Assembly (NCBI RefSeq): GCF_002042965.1 | Contig: NZ_MZNT01000001.1 | Coordinates: 744,001 to 808,000 of the forward strand | From: Paenibacillus sp. 32352 | GTDB taxonomy: Bacteria > Bacillota > Bacilli > Paenibacillales > NBRC-103111 | DNA: 64,000 nt | Direction of reading: 5' to 3' | Notes under the pieces: generated by a model | Told to the model about the DNA's origin: nothing | Seen by the model: the letters and a program-made list of their open reading frames with translations, nothing else | The model's database searches: none | Made by a program: the position numbers and the translations under genes | In this document: positions 17,985 through 25,721 of the stretch, piece by piece | How positions within the stretch are numbered: position 1 is the stretch's first letter | Layout of the letters: each line of letters starts with the position of its first letter

Positions 17985-18773
17985 ATGCATTCTTCCTATA
18001 GTGATGTGGAGAAAAGAAGGAAAGAGATCTTAAAGGAACTAGAGGAGCACGACAAAGTCTATGTAAAAGAGCTTGCTGAGAAATTCGGCGTGACAACTGA
18101 GACCATTCGTCGAGACATGGACAAGCTGGAGAGTCAGAATAAATTAAAAAAAATATTTGGCGGTGCGATCAAAACGAGCCATCAAAAGCTGGAATGGGCA
18201 TATAACGATCGGGAGTCGCTTAATCTGGAGGTCAAAAGAAAACTGGCGGCCGAGGCAGCCAAATGGGTGGAGGACAACGATATTATATTTCTCCAGGCAG
18301 GGAGCACCATCGCCCAAATGCCATCATTCTTAAGAGACAAGAAGGAGCTTACGGTAGTCAGCAATTCCGTTCCGATCATTTTTGAATTTGCTCAATATAA
18401 ACGAAATGGAGAGTTTGACGGGCGAGTGATTCAGATTGGCGGGGAGCTTCAAGTTTCTTCGATGGGGATGTCGGGTGTACTCGCTCAAGACATGTTAAGG
18501 GACATTACTGTAAATAAAGCTTTTTTTTCTTGTGGAGGCTTTACTCCAGAAAATATCAGTACGTTTCAAAGTGAGAGCGCAGTAATGATGAAAATTTTGT
18601 TGGCACAAAGCCAAAAGAAGGTGCTGGTAGCGGATGCATCTAAAATAGGAGTCAAACATCTATATAAAGTAGCAAATTTACATGAAGTGGACATCATTAT
18701 TACGGATACGGATTTGCCTGAAGAATGGAAATCATACATCGAATTATCCACATTAAAATGGGTTTCTACCTAA
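17985..18773 (+). CDS. DeoR family transcriptional regulator
   Basis: A 262-residue regulator of the DeoR/GlpR family. The N-terminal winged helix-turn-helix carries the signature VYVKELAEKFGVTTETIRRDMDKLE (split here at about residues 25-50). The C-terminal DeoRC sensor domain resembles the sugar-phosphate isomerase fold (IFLQAGSTIAQM, VVSNSVPI, and VLVADASKIGVKH with the conserved Asp-xx-Lys). The family usually responds to phosphorylated metabolites. The ATG at 17985 lies just after GGAGGG; the frame extends nine codons upstream. It is followed by its own terminator, and the PepM operon begins 180 bases downstream behind an inverted repeat. It is therefore the likely repressor of that operon, with a phosphorylated or phosphonate ligand inferred. 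Confidence 0.9.
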   Translation: MHSSYSDVEKRRKEILKELEEHDKVYVKELAEKFGVTTETIRRDMDKLESQNKLKKIFGGAIKTSHQKLEWAYNDRESLNLEVKRKLAAEAAKWVEDNDIIFLQAGSTIAQMPSFLRDKKELTVVSNSVPIIFEFAQYKRNGEFDGRVIQIGGELQVSSMGMSGVLAQDMLRDITVNKAFFSCGGFTPENISTFQSESAVMMKILLAQSQKKVLVADASKIGVKHLYKVANLHEVDIIITDTDLPEEWKSYIELSTLKWVST

Positions 18774-18792
18774 ATTCAAGTGATTTGAGATA

Positions 18793-18836
18793 AAACAACA
18801 CGTCGTTTGGAAACAAATGGCGTGTTGTTTTTATTT
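18793..18836 (+). terminator. Rho-independent terminator of the DeoR gene
   Basis: AAACAACACG (18793-18802) pairs perfectly with CGTGTTGTTT (18821-18830), followed by TTATTTTG. It lies 20 bases after the stop codon and separates the regulator from the downstream operon. Confidence 0.88.
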
Positions 18837-18876
18837 TGTAATATATTTGTTTTTATATAATTTACAATATATTTAC

Positions 18877-18931
18877 GTTGTTTTTACGCTTGTATTACAT
18901 TTGTATGATAAGATTTATTTGTAAAAACAAC
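18877..18931 (+). promoter_or_regulatory. Promoter and probable DeoR operator of the PepM operon
   Basis: GTTGTTTTTAC (18877-18887) is repeated perfectly in inverted orientation as GTAAAAACAAC (18921-18931). Between them is a candidate -10 box TATGAT (18904-18909); a weak -35 (TTGTTT) lies inside the left arm. Arms straddling the -35 and the start of the transcript are typical for repression. DeoR-type control is inferred from the adjacent regulator gene. Confidence 0.55.
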
Positions 18932-18954
18932 ATGAAACGAAAGGGGCAACAACG

Positions 18955-20172
18955 TTGAAATACCAACTTAGTCATCGTGTCAGTGCGTTAAATCCTTACA
19001 TCGGAGCGGAATTAAGGGATAAAGTTGAAGCGCTCCGCAGATCGGGACGCAAGCTCATAGCTCTTAACGTGGGCGAACCAGATTTTTCCACACCGGTCCA
19101 TATCGCTCATGCAGGTATAGAAGCAATAATTAAAGGCGTAACGAAATATACCCCGGTGCAGGGTACATATGAAGTTCGGCAAGCAGTCTGTGAAAAACTC
19201 AAGCGGGACAACGGTCTTAGTTATGCCCCGGAGGAAGTGATAATCACCACTGGGGCCAAACAGGCAGTGGCCAATGCGTTGCTCTCGATATGCAACGAGG
19301 GGGACGAGGTTCTTCTGCCGATTCCTTGCTGGGGTAGCTACCCGGAAATGATCGCGCATGCAGGGGCGGCTCCCGTGTTTGTTGAAACCGACCCGGAACA
19401 AGATTTCGGACTAAGCGTGGAGCGACTGGAAAGTAAAGTAACTTCCAAGACGCGAGCTATTTTGCTCACAAATCCCAACAATCCGACCGGAACGGTGCTT
19501 AATCGAGAAACGTTGTATGCCATTGGCATGATCGCCGTTCGTCATCATCTCTACATTATCGCGGATGAAATCTATGAACATTTAATCTACGGCGATAAAG
19601 TTCCTTCGATCGCATCTTTAAGTGAGGAAATTAAATCGCTGACGATTACGATAAACGGGTTATCCAAGGCGTTCTCCATGACAGGCTGGCGAATCGGTTA
19701 CGCCTGCGGCCCACTGCCTGTGATTCGTGCAATGACAATCATTCAAAGCTATACGACCTCCAATCCAAGTTCGATCGGTCAATATGCAGCGATTGCTGCA
19801 CTGATAGATGAAGGTGACTCGGTAAAGGAAATGACAAAGTCTTTTGATGAACGGAGGAAATATCTGATTCGTGAAATTCGATCGATTCGAGGATTGACGT
19901 GTCCCAATGCAAGAGGCGCATTTTACTTGATGGTTGATGTGTCCCGGTATTTTGGTTCTGTTTATGAGAAGGGGACGATCGCCAATAGCAAGGACTTTGC
20001 CGAATACTTGTTAGATCAAGCCGGCGTCGTTGTGACGCCAGGGGAAATGTTTCAGGCTCCCCGTTTTATTCGGCTTTCATACGCCACATCTATGACGCAA
20101 TTGCAAGAGGCAGTTACATTGATTAAGGCGGCGTTGTCTCAATTGGTAATGGGAGAGGAGGATCCGAAATGA
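18955..20172 (+). CDS. PLP-dependent aminotransferase, class I/II (aspartate aminotransferase-like)
   Basis: A 405-residue fold-type I aminotransferase. Visible motifs are NVGEPDF near the N-terminus, TKYTPVQGTYEVR, NPNNPTGTV, the ADEIYEHLIY aspartate that contacts the pyridine nitrogen, and the PLP lysine (GLSKAFSMTGWRIGY, about residue 238). The start is TTG with AAAGGGG nine bases upstream. Its last four bases overlap the PepM gene (ATGA), indicating tight coupling. With PEP mutase as partner, the natural reaction would be interconversion of phosphonopyruvate and phosphonoalanine, analogous in kind to the Variovorax PalB and phosphonoalamide PnaA aminotransferases. The substrate is inferred from context; the sequence itself only shows an AspAT-like enzyme. 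Confidence 0.92.
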   Translation: MKYQLSHRVSALNPYIGAELRDKVEALRRSGRKLIALNVGEPDFSTPVHIAHAGIEAIIKGVTKYTPVQGTYEVRQAVCEKLKRDNGLSYAPEEVIITTGAKQAVANALLSICNEGDEVLLPIPCWGSYPEMIAHAGAAPVFVETDPEQDFGLSVERLESKVTSKTRAILLTNPNNPTGTVLNRETLYAIGMIAVRHHLYIIADEIYEHLIYGDKVPSIASLSEEIKSLTITINGLSKAFSMTGWRIGYACGPLPVIRAMTIIQSYTTSNPSSIGQYAAIAALIDEGDSVKEMTKSFDERRKYLIREIRSIRGLTCPNARGAFYLMVDVSRYFGSVYEKGTIANSKDFAEYLLDQAGVVVTPGEMFQAPRFIRLSYATSMTQLQEAVTLIKAALSQLVMGEEDPK

Positions 20173-21032
20173 ATCCATCATCGCTACGTTCATTGTTACA
20201 AGAGGGACGATTGCTCCGATTTTTAGAGGCGCATAACGGATTGACGGGATTAATTGTAGATCGGGCGATGGCTACACTCGAGAATGGACAAACCAAGGCT
20301 TACGATGGCATGTGGTTAAGCAGTTTATGCGATTCCACTGCTAAAGGTAAACCGGACATCGAACTTGTTGATTTTACCTCCCGACTCGAAACTTTGCATC
20401 AAATTCAGGAAATATCTACAAAACCTATTATTCTCGATGGGGACACCGGCGGTCAAATTGAACATCTGGTATTTCATATCAAGACCTTGGAAAGATGGGG
20501 CGTCTCAGCCATCATTCTCGAAGATAAGATTGGTTTGAAGAAAAATTCTTTGTTCGGAACGGAGGCCGATCAACAACAAGACAGCATTACTCATTTTCAA
20601 AGCAAAATTAGAGCATGCAAGCAAGCACAAGTTCATTCGGACTTTATGGTGATAGCGCGTATTGAAAGTTTGATTTTGAACAAAGGCCTGCCGGATGCTT
20701 TGCAGCGGGCCGAAGCGTATGTGCAAGCGGGGGCGGACGGGATATTAATCCATAGCAAAAAGGAACAGCCCGATGAAATCTTTGCTTTTCTGCGGGAATT
20801 CAAACTGCAGTTCAAGGATATCACTGTCGTTGTAGTACCCAGCACATTTTCAAGTGTGACGGAGACGGAGTTGGAGTCAGCGGGAGTGAATATCGTCATT
20901 TATGCCAATCATCTGCTGCGCAGCGCTTATCTATCGATGAACCGGGTAGCCCATACTATCCTGCAGCAAGGAAGAGCTTACGAAGTGGAATCCGAATGCG
21001 AGCCAATTCCAAATATTATTCGAATTCTGTGA
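20169..21032 (+). CDS. pepM: Phosphoenolpyruvate mutase (PepM), isocitrate lyase/PEP mutase superfamily
   Basis: A 287-residue beta-barrel enzyme that interconverts phosphoenolpyruvate and phosphonopyruvate (C-P bond). The gating loop carries the PEP mutase hallmark EDK-x5-NS (EDKIGLKKNSLFG, E118 to S127). Other active-site residues align with the Mytilus edulis mutase from memory: W49/S51 (WLSS), the Mg-binding acidic pair near 90/92 (LDGDTGG), K124, N126, R164 (VIARIES) and H195 (LIHSKK). Asparagine in the loop is mutase-like; phosphonopyruvate hydrolase, as I recall, has threonine there. No phosphonopyruvate decarboxylase is nearby. It overlaps the aminotransferase by four bases. It could run either way; transporter context favours consumption of phosphonopyruvate. 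Confidence 0.88.
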   Translation: MNPSSLRSLLQEGRLLRFLEAHNGLTGLIVDRAMATLENGQTKAYDGMWLSSLCDSTAKGKPDIELVDFTSRLETLHQIQEISTKPIILDGDTGGQIEHLVFHIKTLERWGVSAIILEDKIGLKKNSLFGTEADQQQDSITHFQSKIRACKQAQVHSDFMVIARIESLILNKGLPDALQRAEAYVQAGADGILIHSKKEQPDEIFAFLREFKLQFKDITVVVVPSTFSSVTETELESAGVNIVIYANHLLRSAYLSMNRVAHTILQQGRAYEVESECEPIPNIIRIL

Positions 21033-21059
21033 GTCATCAATGGATACAAAGGAGTGCAT

Positions 21060-22007
21060 ATGGATAATCATAGGGTTTTGGGAAGGCAGAGGGGTTTGAG
21101 CGAGCCATCGGTGAAACGCAATAAAAGTATAGTCAAATGGGCGTATGCGAACTTAACTGCTTATTTATTAGTTTTTCCAGCTATTGTTCTACTTTTTATA
21201 TTTCATCTTTATCCGATGTGTATGACATTTTTTCTAAGCCTGACGGATTGGAATCTGATTGCCCCTGATTTTAATTGGATTTTCGCAGGCAATTATACGA
21301 AGATGCTTACCTCGTCCGAATTTTGGAAGGTCGTTGGAAACACGTTTATATTTGGTGTCTTCTCGGTCGGCTTTACAGTCTTACTGGCTACTGTACTTGC
21401 TGTTGTACTGGACGAAAAACTGCGGGGCGTCAGGTTGTTTCGTTCGGTCGTATTTTTACCCTACATTACACCCATGGCAGCTATTGGAACCCTATGGGTA
21501 TGGATGTACAGCCAGGATTTCGGTCTTATCAACTGGGCGCTCGGTTTATTCTCCATTCCTCCTGCCCCCTGGCTGGCAAAGCCGGGGTGGGCAATGGTTG
21601 CACTAATCATCACGAAAGTATGGAAGGTGGTTGGCTACTACATGGTGGTGCTGCTTGCCGGCAAGCAGAACATAGCAGAATCGCTGTATGAAGCGGCCAA
21701 GATGGATGGAGCAGGAAAGCTGCAGTTGTTTAAACATATTACAATGCCATTGCTCTCTCCATATATCTTTTTTGTTCTTATTGTCGCATTAATCGGCGCT
21801 TTTGAGGATTTTGATCTTCTGTATTCGATGACGCGAGGCGGGCCTGCTGAAAGCACAAATATGATGATTTATTACATTTACCAGCATGCCTTCGATTTTT
21901 TTGATATCGGCTATGCTTCCGCAGCTGCGACAGCACTTTTTGTTATCCTTCTGCTCATTACATTTATCCAGATGAAGGTTTCCAAAAGGTGGGTGCACTA
22001 TCAATGA
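21060..22007 (+). CDS. ABC transporter permease, UgpA/MalF type
   Basis: A 315-residue membrane subunit with a basic N-terminus followed by six hydrophobic segments. The EAA loop is EAAKMDGAGKLQLFKHITMP, followed by the SMTRGGPAEST loop typical of this family. The ATG at 21060 is six bases after AAAGGAG; a GTG two codons earlier is less well placed. It ends in an ATGA overlap with the second permease. The gene sits 27 bases after pepM in the same operon, so the importer probably delivers the precursor handled by PepM and its neighbours. UgpA relatives transport glycerol-3-phosphate and glycerophosphodiesters. Confidence 0.9.
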   Translation: MDNHRVLGRQRGLSEPSVKRNKSIVKWAYANLTAYLLVFPAIVLLFIFHLYPMCMTFFLSLTDWNLIAPDFNWIFAGNYTKMLTSSEFWKVVGNTFIFGVFSVGFTVLLATVLAVVLDEKLRGVRLFRSVVFLPYITPMAAIGTLWVWMYSQDFGLINWALGLFSIPPAPWLAKPGWAMVALIITKVWKVVGYYMVVLLAGKQNIAESLYEAAKMDGAGKLQLFKHITMPLLSPYIFFVLIVALIGAFEDFDLLYSMTRGGPAESTNMMIYYIYQHAFDFFDIGYASAAATALFVILLLITFIQMKVSKRWVHYQ

Positions 22008-22828
22008 GATGGCAACAATTTGTATTTCGATGGTTCGGATACGCCTTTTTGAGTCTTTTTTCATTCATTATGCTATTTCCTTTTGTTTGGTTGTTGAGCA
22101 CTTCATTAAAGAGCTTTGACCAGGTGTACGTGTTTCCGCCGACCTTGATCCCGGAAGTATTCCGTTTGGAAAACTACGTAGAAATATGGAAGTCGGCTCC
22201 GCTGCTTCGGTATCTATTCAACAGCCTGTTTACAGCAAGCGTCATTATCATAGTGCAACTGCTTCTGATCATCCCGGCGGCTTATGCTTTTGCCAGACTA
22301 CGGTTCAAAGGAAGCGGCATTCTTTTTCTCTCGGTTCTGGCTACCATGATGATCCCGAACCAAATTACGTTTATCCCTAATTTCTTGACGATCAAACAAT
22401 TAGGCTGGGTGGATACGTATGCGGGCTTGATCGCGCCATTCAGCGTGAGCGCCTTTGGCATATTTATGCTGCGGCAAGCCTTTATGCAAGTACCGAAGGA
22501 GTTGGAGGAAGCCGCCATTCTCGATGGCTGCGGACACGCCAGAATCATGCGCCATCTCATGCTCCCTTTGTCGGGAGCCGCCGTTGTGACGTATATATTG
22601 TTGTGCTTTATCAAGAGTTACAATGAATTGTTCTGGCCGCTTATTGTGACCAATAATGAAAATTTGCGAACGGTTCAGTTAGGACTGACGCGATTTATTA
22701 CAGAAGGAGGAACGCAGTGGAATCTGGTCATGGCCGTTGCTACAGTCATTATCGCGCCATTGGCCGTACTGTTCATTTCCATGCAGAAGTTTATTGTCAA
22801 AGGCGTGGCCACTACGGGCTTAAAGTAA
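22004..22828 (+). CDS. ABC transporter permease, UgpE/MalG type
   Basis: A 274-residue partner permease with about six membrane segments, EAA loop EEAAILDGCGHARIMRHLML and the C-terminal FIVKGVATTGLK. The ATG at 22004 overlaps the stop of the first permease by four bases, with AAAGGTGGG about 11 bases upstream; the frame extends five codons further to a GTG. No ATPase gene is present, implying a shared MsmX- or UgpC-like ATPase encoded elsewhere. Confidence 0.92.
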   Translation: MRWQQFVFRWFGYAFLSLFSFIMLFPFVWLLSTSLKSFDQVYVFPPTLIPEVFRLENYVEIWKSAPLLRYLFNSLFTASVIIIVQLLLIIPAAYAFARLRFKGSGILFLSVLATMMIPNQITFIPNFLTIKQLGWVDTYAGLIAPFSVSAFGIFMLRQAFMQVPKELEEAAILDGCGHARIMRHLMLPLSGAAVVTYILLCFIKSYNELFWPLIVTNNENLRTVQLGLTRFITEGGTQWNLVMAVATVIIAPLAVLFISMQKFIVKGVATTGLK

Positions 22829-22861
22829 GAGACAGGCTATTAAAATAACGAGGTGAAACCA

Positions 22862-24169
22862 TTGAAACGTAAATTCATTAGTAGTGTTCTCGCGACGTCA
22901 TGTTTGGTTACGGTACTTGCAGGCTGCGGACAAGAAGCTTCCTCCTCATCACAGAACAAGCAGGGGAACCCGGTGCAAATTGAGTTTTGGTATGGTAATG
23001 GCGGGGTGATCGGGGAAGCCACGAAGAGTTTGGTTGAACAATTTAATCAATCGCAGAATGAAGTAAAGGTCAATGCGGTGTTTCAGGAGACTACGAATAA
23101 TATAGGCAAGAAGCTATTGACGGCCATTGTGGGCAATGCTGTACCGGATGTTATTCAGTTGAACGCAAGATTCTGGCCAACCTTTGCTTACAATAAAGCA
23201 CTGCTGCCGCTTGACTCTTATATTCAAAACGATTCGAAGTTTGATTACGGTGATTTTGTGGACAGCTTTGTAAAGAACACCTTAATCGATGGAAAGACCT
23301 ACACCCTTCCATTCAATCGGAGTACATCGATCTTGTATTACAACAAAGATATCGTGAAGGAGATCGGGCTTGATCCGGAGCATCCGGTGTCCACATGGGA
23401 CGAATTGGTGGCTGCTGCGAAGAAAGCGACCGTCGTTAAGGATGGGAAAACAGAACGATTCGGCTTCTCAACCTATTTGCCGCCCCTCTACTACTACTCG
23501 TTGATGTGGTCCAATGGCGGTGATCTTTTCAGCCCGGATCAAAAGGAGGTTGTGCTCGACCAAGCGCCGGCGGTTCAAGGTTTGGAGATGTACCGGAACA
23601 TGATCTATGAGACAAAAACGATGATGCAGCCTACGGGCGGGACGACTACCGACAGCGGGCAGGAACTCGTCAATTTTAAAAATGGCAAGGTGGCTTTCCT
23701 GGTGGCCTCGACAGCCGACTTGAGTGAGATTCAAAAAAGTATCAAATTTAACCTTGGCGTCGGTTTCGTGCCAAAATTTAAAGAGTATGCCGTAACTACG
23801 TCTTCCGGGGGAAATCTCGCTATTGTAGCGAAGGCCCCTAAGGAAAAGCAAGACGCGGCCTGGAAGTTCATCAAGTTTCTTACCGATAAACAGCAAACCA
23901 TTTATTTCACCCAACACACCGGATACATGCCGATTCGAAAATCTGCCGTTACAGCGCCTGAAATGGTGAAGTTTTATGAACAAAATCCATTCTTTAAAAC
24001 CGCTGTCGATGAGCTTCCCTACGGAAAGGCGCTCCCGGTCGTACCTGACTTCGATAAAATCGAAGCAGAAATCCAAAAGGCAATCGGTAAAACCTATGCA
24101 CAAAATGTTCCGGCCCAAGAATCGATGAAGGAAGCTGCCGCCCAGATACGTGCGATCATGAAGAAATAA
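22862..24169 (+). CDS. ABC transporter substrate-binding lipoprotein, UgpB-like
   Basis: A 435-residue solute-binding lipoprotein with lipobox VLAGCGQ. It resembles UgpB (glycerol-3-phosphate binding) more than maltose-binding proteins: VIQLNARFWPTF, PFNRSTSILYYNKDIV, and the C-terminal HTGYMPIRKSA are UgpB-type motifs. The TTG at 22862 is preferred because GAGGTG lies just upstream; a GTG three codons earlier lacks a site. Unusually, the binding protein follows the permeases instead of preceding them. A UgpB-like pocket would suit an anionic phospho- or phosphono-compound; this is inference that needs the ligand residues to be modelled. Confidence 0.9.
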   Translation: MKRKFISSVLATSCLVTVLAGCGQEASSSSQNKQGNPVQIEFWYGNGGVIGEATKSLVEQFNQSQNEVKVNAVFQETTNNIGKKLLTAIVGNAVPDVIQLNARFWPTFAYNKALLPLDSYIQNDSKFDYGDFVDSFVKNTLIDGKTYTLPFNRSTSILYYNKDIVKEIGLDPEHPVSTWDELVAAAKKATVVKDGKTERFGFSTYLPPLYYYSLMWSNGGDLFSPDQKEVVLDQAPAVQGLEMYRNMIYETKTMMQPTGGTTTDSGQELVNFKNGKVAFLVASTADLSEIQKSIKFNLGVGFVPKFKEYAVTTSSGGNLAIVAKAPKEKQDAAWKFIKFLTDKQQTIYFTQHTGYMPIRKSAVTAPEMVKFYEQNPFFKTAVDELPYGKALPVVPDFDKIEAEIQKAIGKTYAQNVPAQESMKEAAAQIRAIMKK

Positions 24170-24218
24170 AGCATAGCGAAAAAAACGGATGACTATAAAA
24201 CAAAAAGGAATGAAATCC

Positions 24219-25715
24219 ATGGGAAAAACAGCTGAAAAGAAGAGTCCTTCGGGACGGCGGGTACTCATTATCGGAACGGACGGATTAAGGCCGGATCAGG
24301 TTAAAGCCGATACGATGCCTACGTATTGCCAGTTAATGAAAAGCGGGACGGTATTCAAATCTTTTTATTCCGTATATCCGTCTCTTACACGGGTATGCAT
24401 GGCCTCTTTAACTACAGGATGCTATCCGGGAGAGCATGGACTGATGAACAATCTTATGTATGCTCCTGGTTTTTCGGAAGACGGACTGCTCCAAACAGGA
24501 GACCATCGAGAATTATTCCAATTTCAGAAACGAACAGGGGAAGCGTTGCTCTTGCGGCCGACGTTAGGGGACCGATTAGCTCAAGCGGATTTGCGGTTGA
24601 CAGTTTCGGCTGGAAGCTCGCCCGGTGCTTCGTTGATTTGGAATTTTAATCATCCGCAGCATGTCATGAATCCTTCTACCGACTACGGGATATTGGAGCT
24701 TAGCCGGTTGCATGCCGATCGAGGCGCAGCCGCTGCCGAATCGGATGCCTCGATCCGAAAGAAGGAACGCACTTTATGGGCGACTCGGACGCTCATTGAA
24801 CAGCAATTGCCTGATGAAAAGAATACCGTTATGGTGCTGTGGCTTCCTGAACCGGACGATACGCAGCATTATTTCGGCATCGCATCGCAAGAGACCAAGC
24901 AAGCCCAGAGGCTTGTGGACCAATGTCTGTCCGAGATTTTGGAAGCTATCTCACGACTTGGCATGGAGGATGAATTGGATATATTGCTCATCAGCGATCA
25001 CGGGCATTCGACAGCAAACATGATAGGCAGCCTGGAACATTATTTGGATCAAGCCCGGAGGGAATTGAACAGAGAACTGAATTTCGTTGCAGTGGATGCT
25101 TTTATCTACGGGGACGAAAATCAGGTAGAGGAATTGCAGGCGCTCGCTGACTGGCTATCTGCCCAAACCTGGTGCGGTATGCTGCTGGCGAAAGAACCGC
25201 TTCATCAGCAATTGAATCATGCGCTGCCTTTAAGCGCGGTGCTCGGAAGCATTACTCACGACAGAGCCCCTCTGTTAGCCGTTGTTCCAACATGGACCGA
25301 TGAAGCGAATCAGGATGGCGTTCAAGGAGTTGTTCATTACTTAAACGCCAAAACGGAGAATAAATCGTACCATGGCTCTATCCGAAATGAAGATATGCAG
25401 CCGTTTTGCATGGGAATCGGCCCCAGCTTTAAAAAGGGCTATGTAACGCATATTCCGGCGGGCATTATTGACATTGCGCCAACGGTTTTGCACTTGATTG
25501 GAGTTACTGGAGAAAGCGGCTTTTCAGGAAGAGTTTTATATGAAGGTTTGCAAGGCTGCGAGGAGCAGGCGGTGCGGCACGATACTGTTAAGCATGAGGA
25601 CCTCTATGCGGATTCGGAACGAACAAAAGGAATTCGGATCGCGGATGTGAATGGATCGAATTATCTCATCGATTGTTTTTGTGAAAATACAAGAAAAGCG
25701 GAAAAGAAAGGATGA
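24219..25715 (+). CDS. Alkaline phosphatase superfamily phosphodiesterase (nucleotide pyrophosphatase/phosphonoacetate hydrolase-like)
   Basis: A 498-residue two-metal hydrolase. All superfamily ligands can be placed: D21 (GTDGLRPDQ), nucleophile T57 (SLTRVCMAS), D213 and H217 (EPDDTQHYFG), D260 and H261 (SDHGHS) and H385 (SYHGSIR). The layout matches nucleotide pyrophosphatase/phosphodiesterases and phosphonoacetate hydrolase (PhnA), which share a threonine nucleophile. There is no signal peptide, so it acts in the cytoplasm after import. The ATG at 24219 is nine bases after AAAAAGGA. In this operon it may cleave a phosphonate or phosphate ester before PepM acts. C-P hydrolase activity on another phosphonate is an alternative. 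Confidence 0.87.
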   Translation: MGKTAEKKSPSGRRVLIIGTDGLRPDQVKADTMPTYCQLMKSGTVFKSFYSVYPSLTRVCMASLTTGCYPGEHGLMNNLMYAPGFSEDGLLQTGDHRELFQFQKRTGEALLLRPTLGDRLAQADLRLTVSAGSSPGASLIWNFNHPQHVMNPSTDYGILELSRLHADRGAAAAESDASIRKKERTLWATRTLIEQQLPDEKNTVMVLWLPEPDDTQHYFGIASQETKQAQRLVDQCLSEILEAISRLGMEDELDILLISDHGHSTANMIGSLEHYLDQARRELNRELNFVAVDAFIYGDENQVEELQALADWLSAQTWCGMLLAKEPLHQQLNHALPLSAVLGSITHDRAPLLAVVPTWTDEANQDGVQGVVHYLNAKTENKSYHGSIRNEDMQPFCMGIGPSFKKGYVTHIPAGIIDIAPTVLHLIGVTGESGFSGRVLYEGLQGCEEQAVRHDTVKHEDLYADSERTKGIRIADVNGSNYLIDCFCENTRKAEKKG

Positions 25716-25721
25716 GGCGCG

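Noticed and set aside
20169..21032. Phosphonopyruvate hydrolase (PalA-like) or 2-methylisocitrate lyase instead of PEP mutase
   Set aside because: The gating loop has EDK-x5-NS with asparagine, as in mutases, and the lyase signature K(R/K)CGH is absent. A hydrolase with an unusual loop cannot be fully excluded without an assay.
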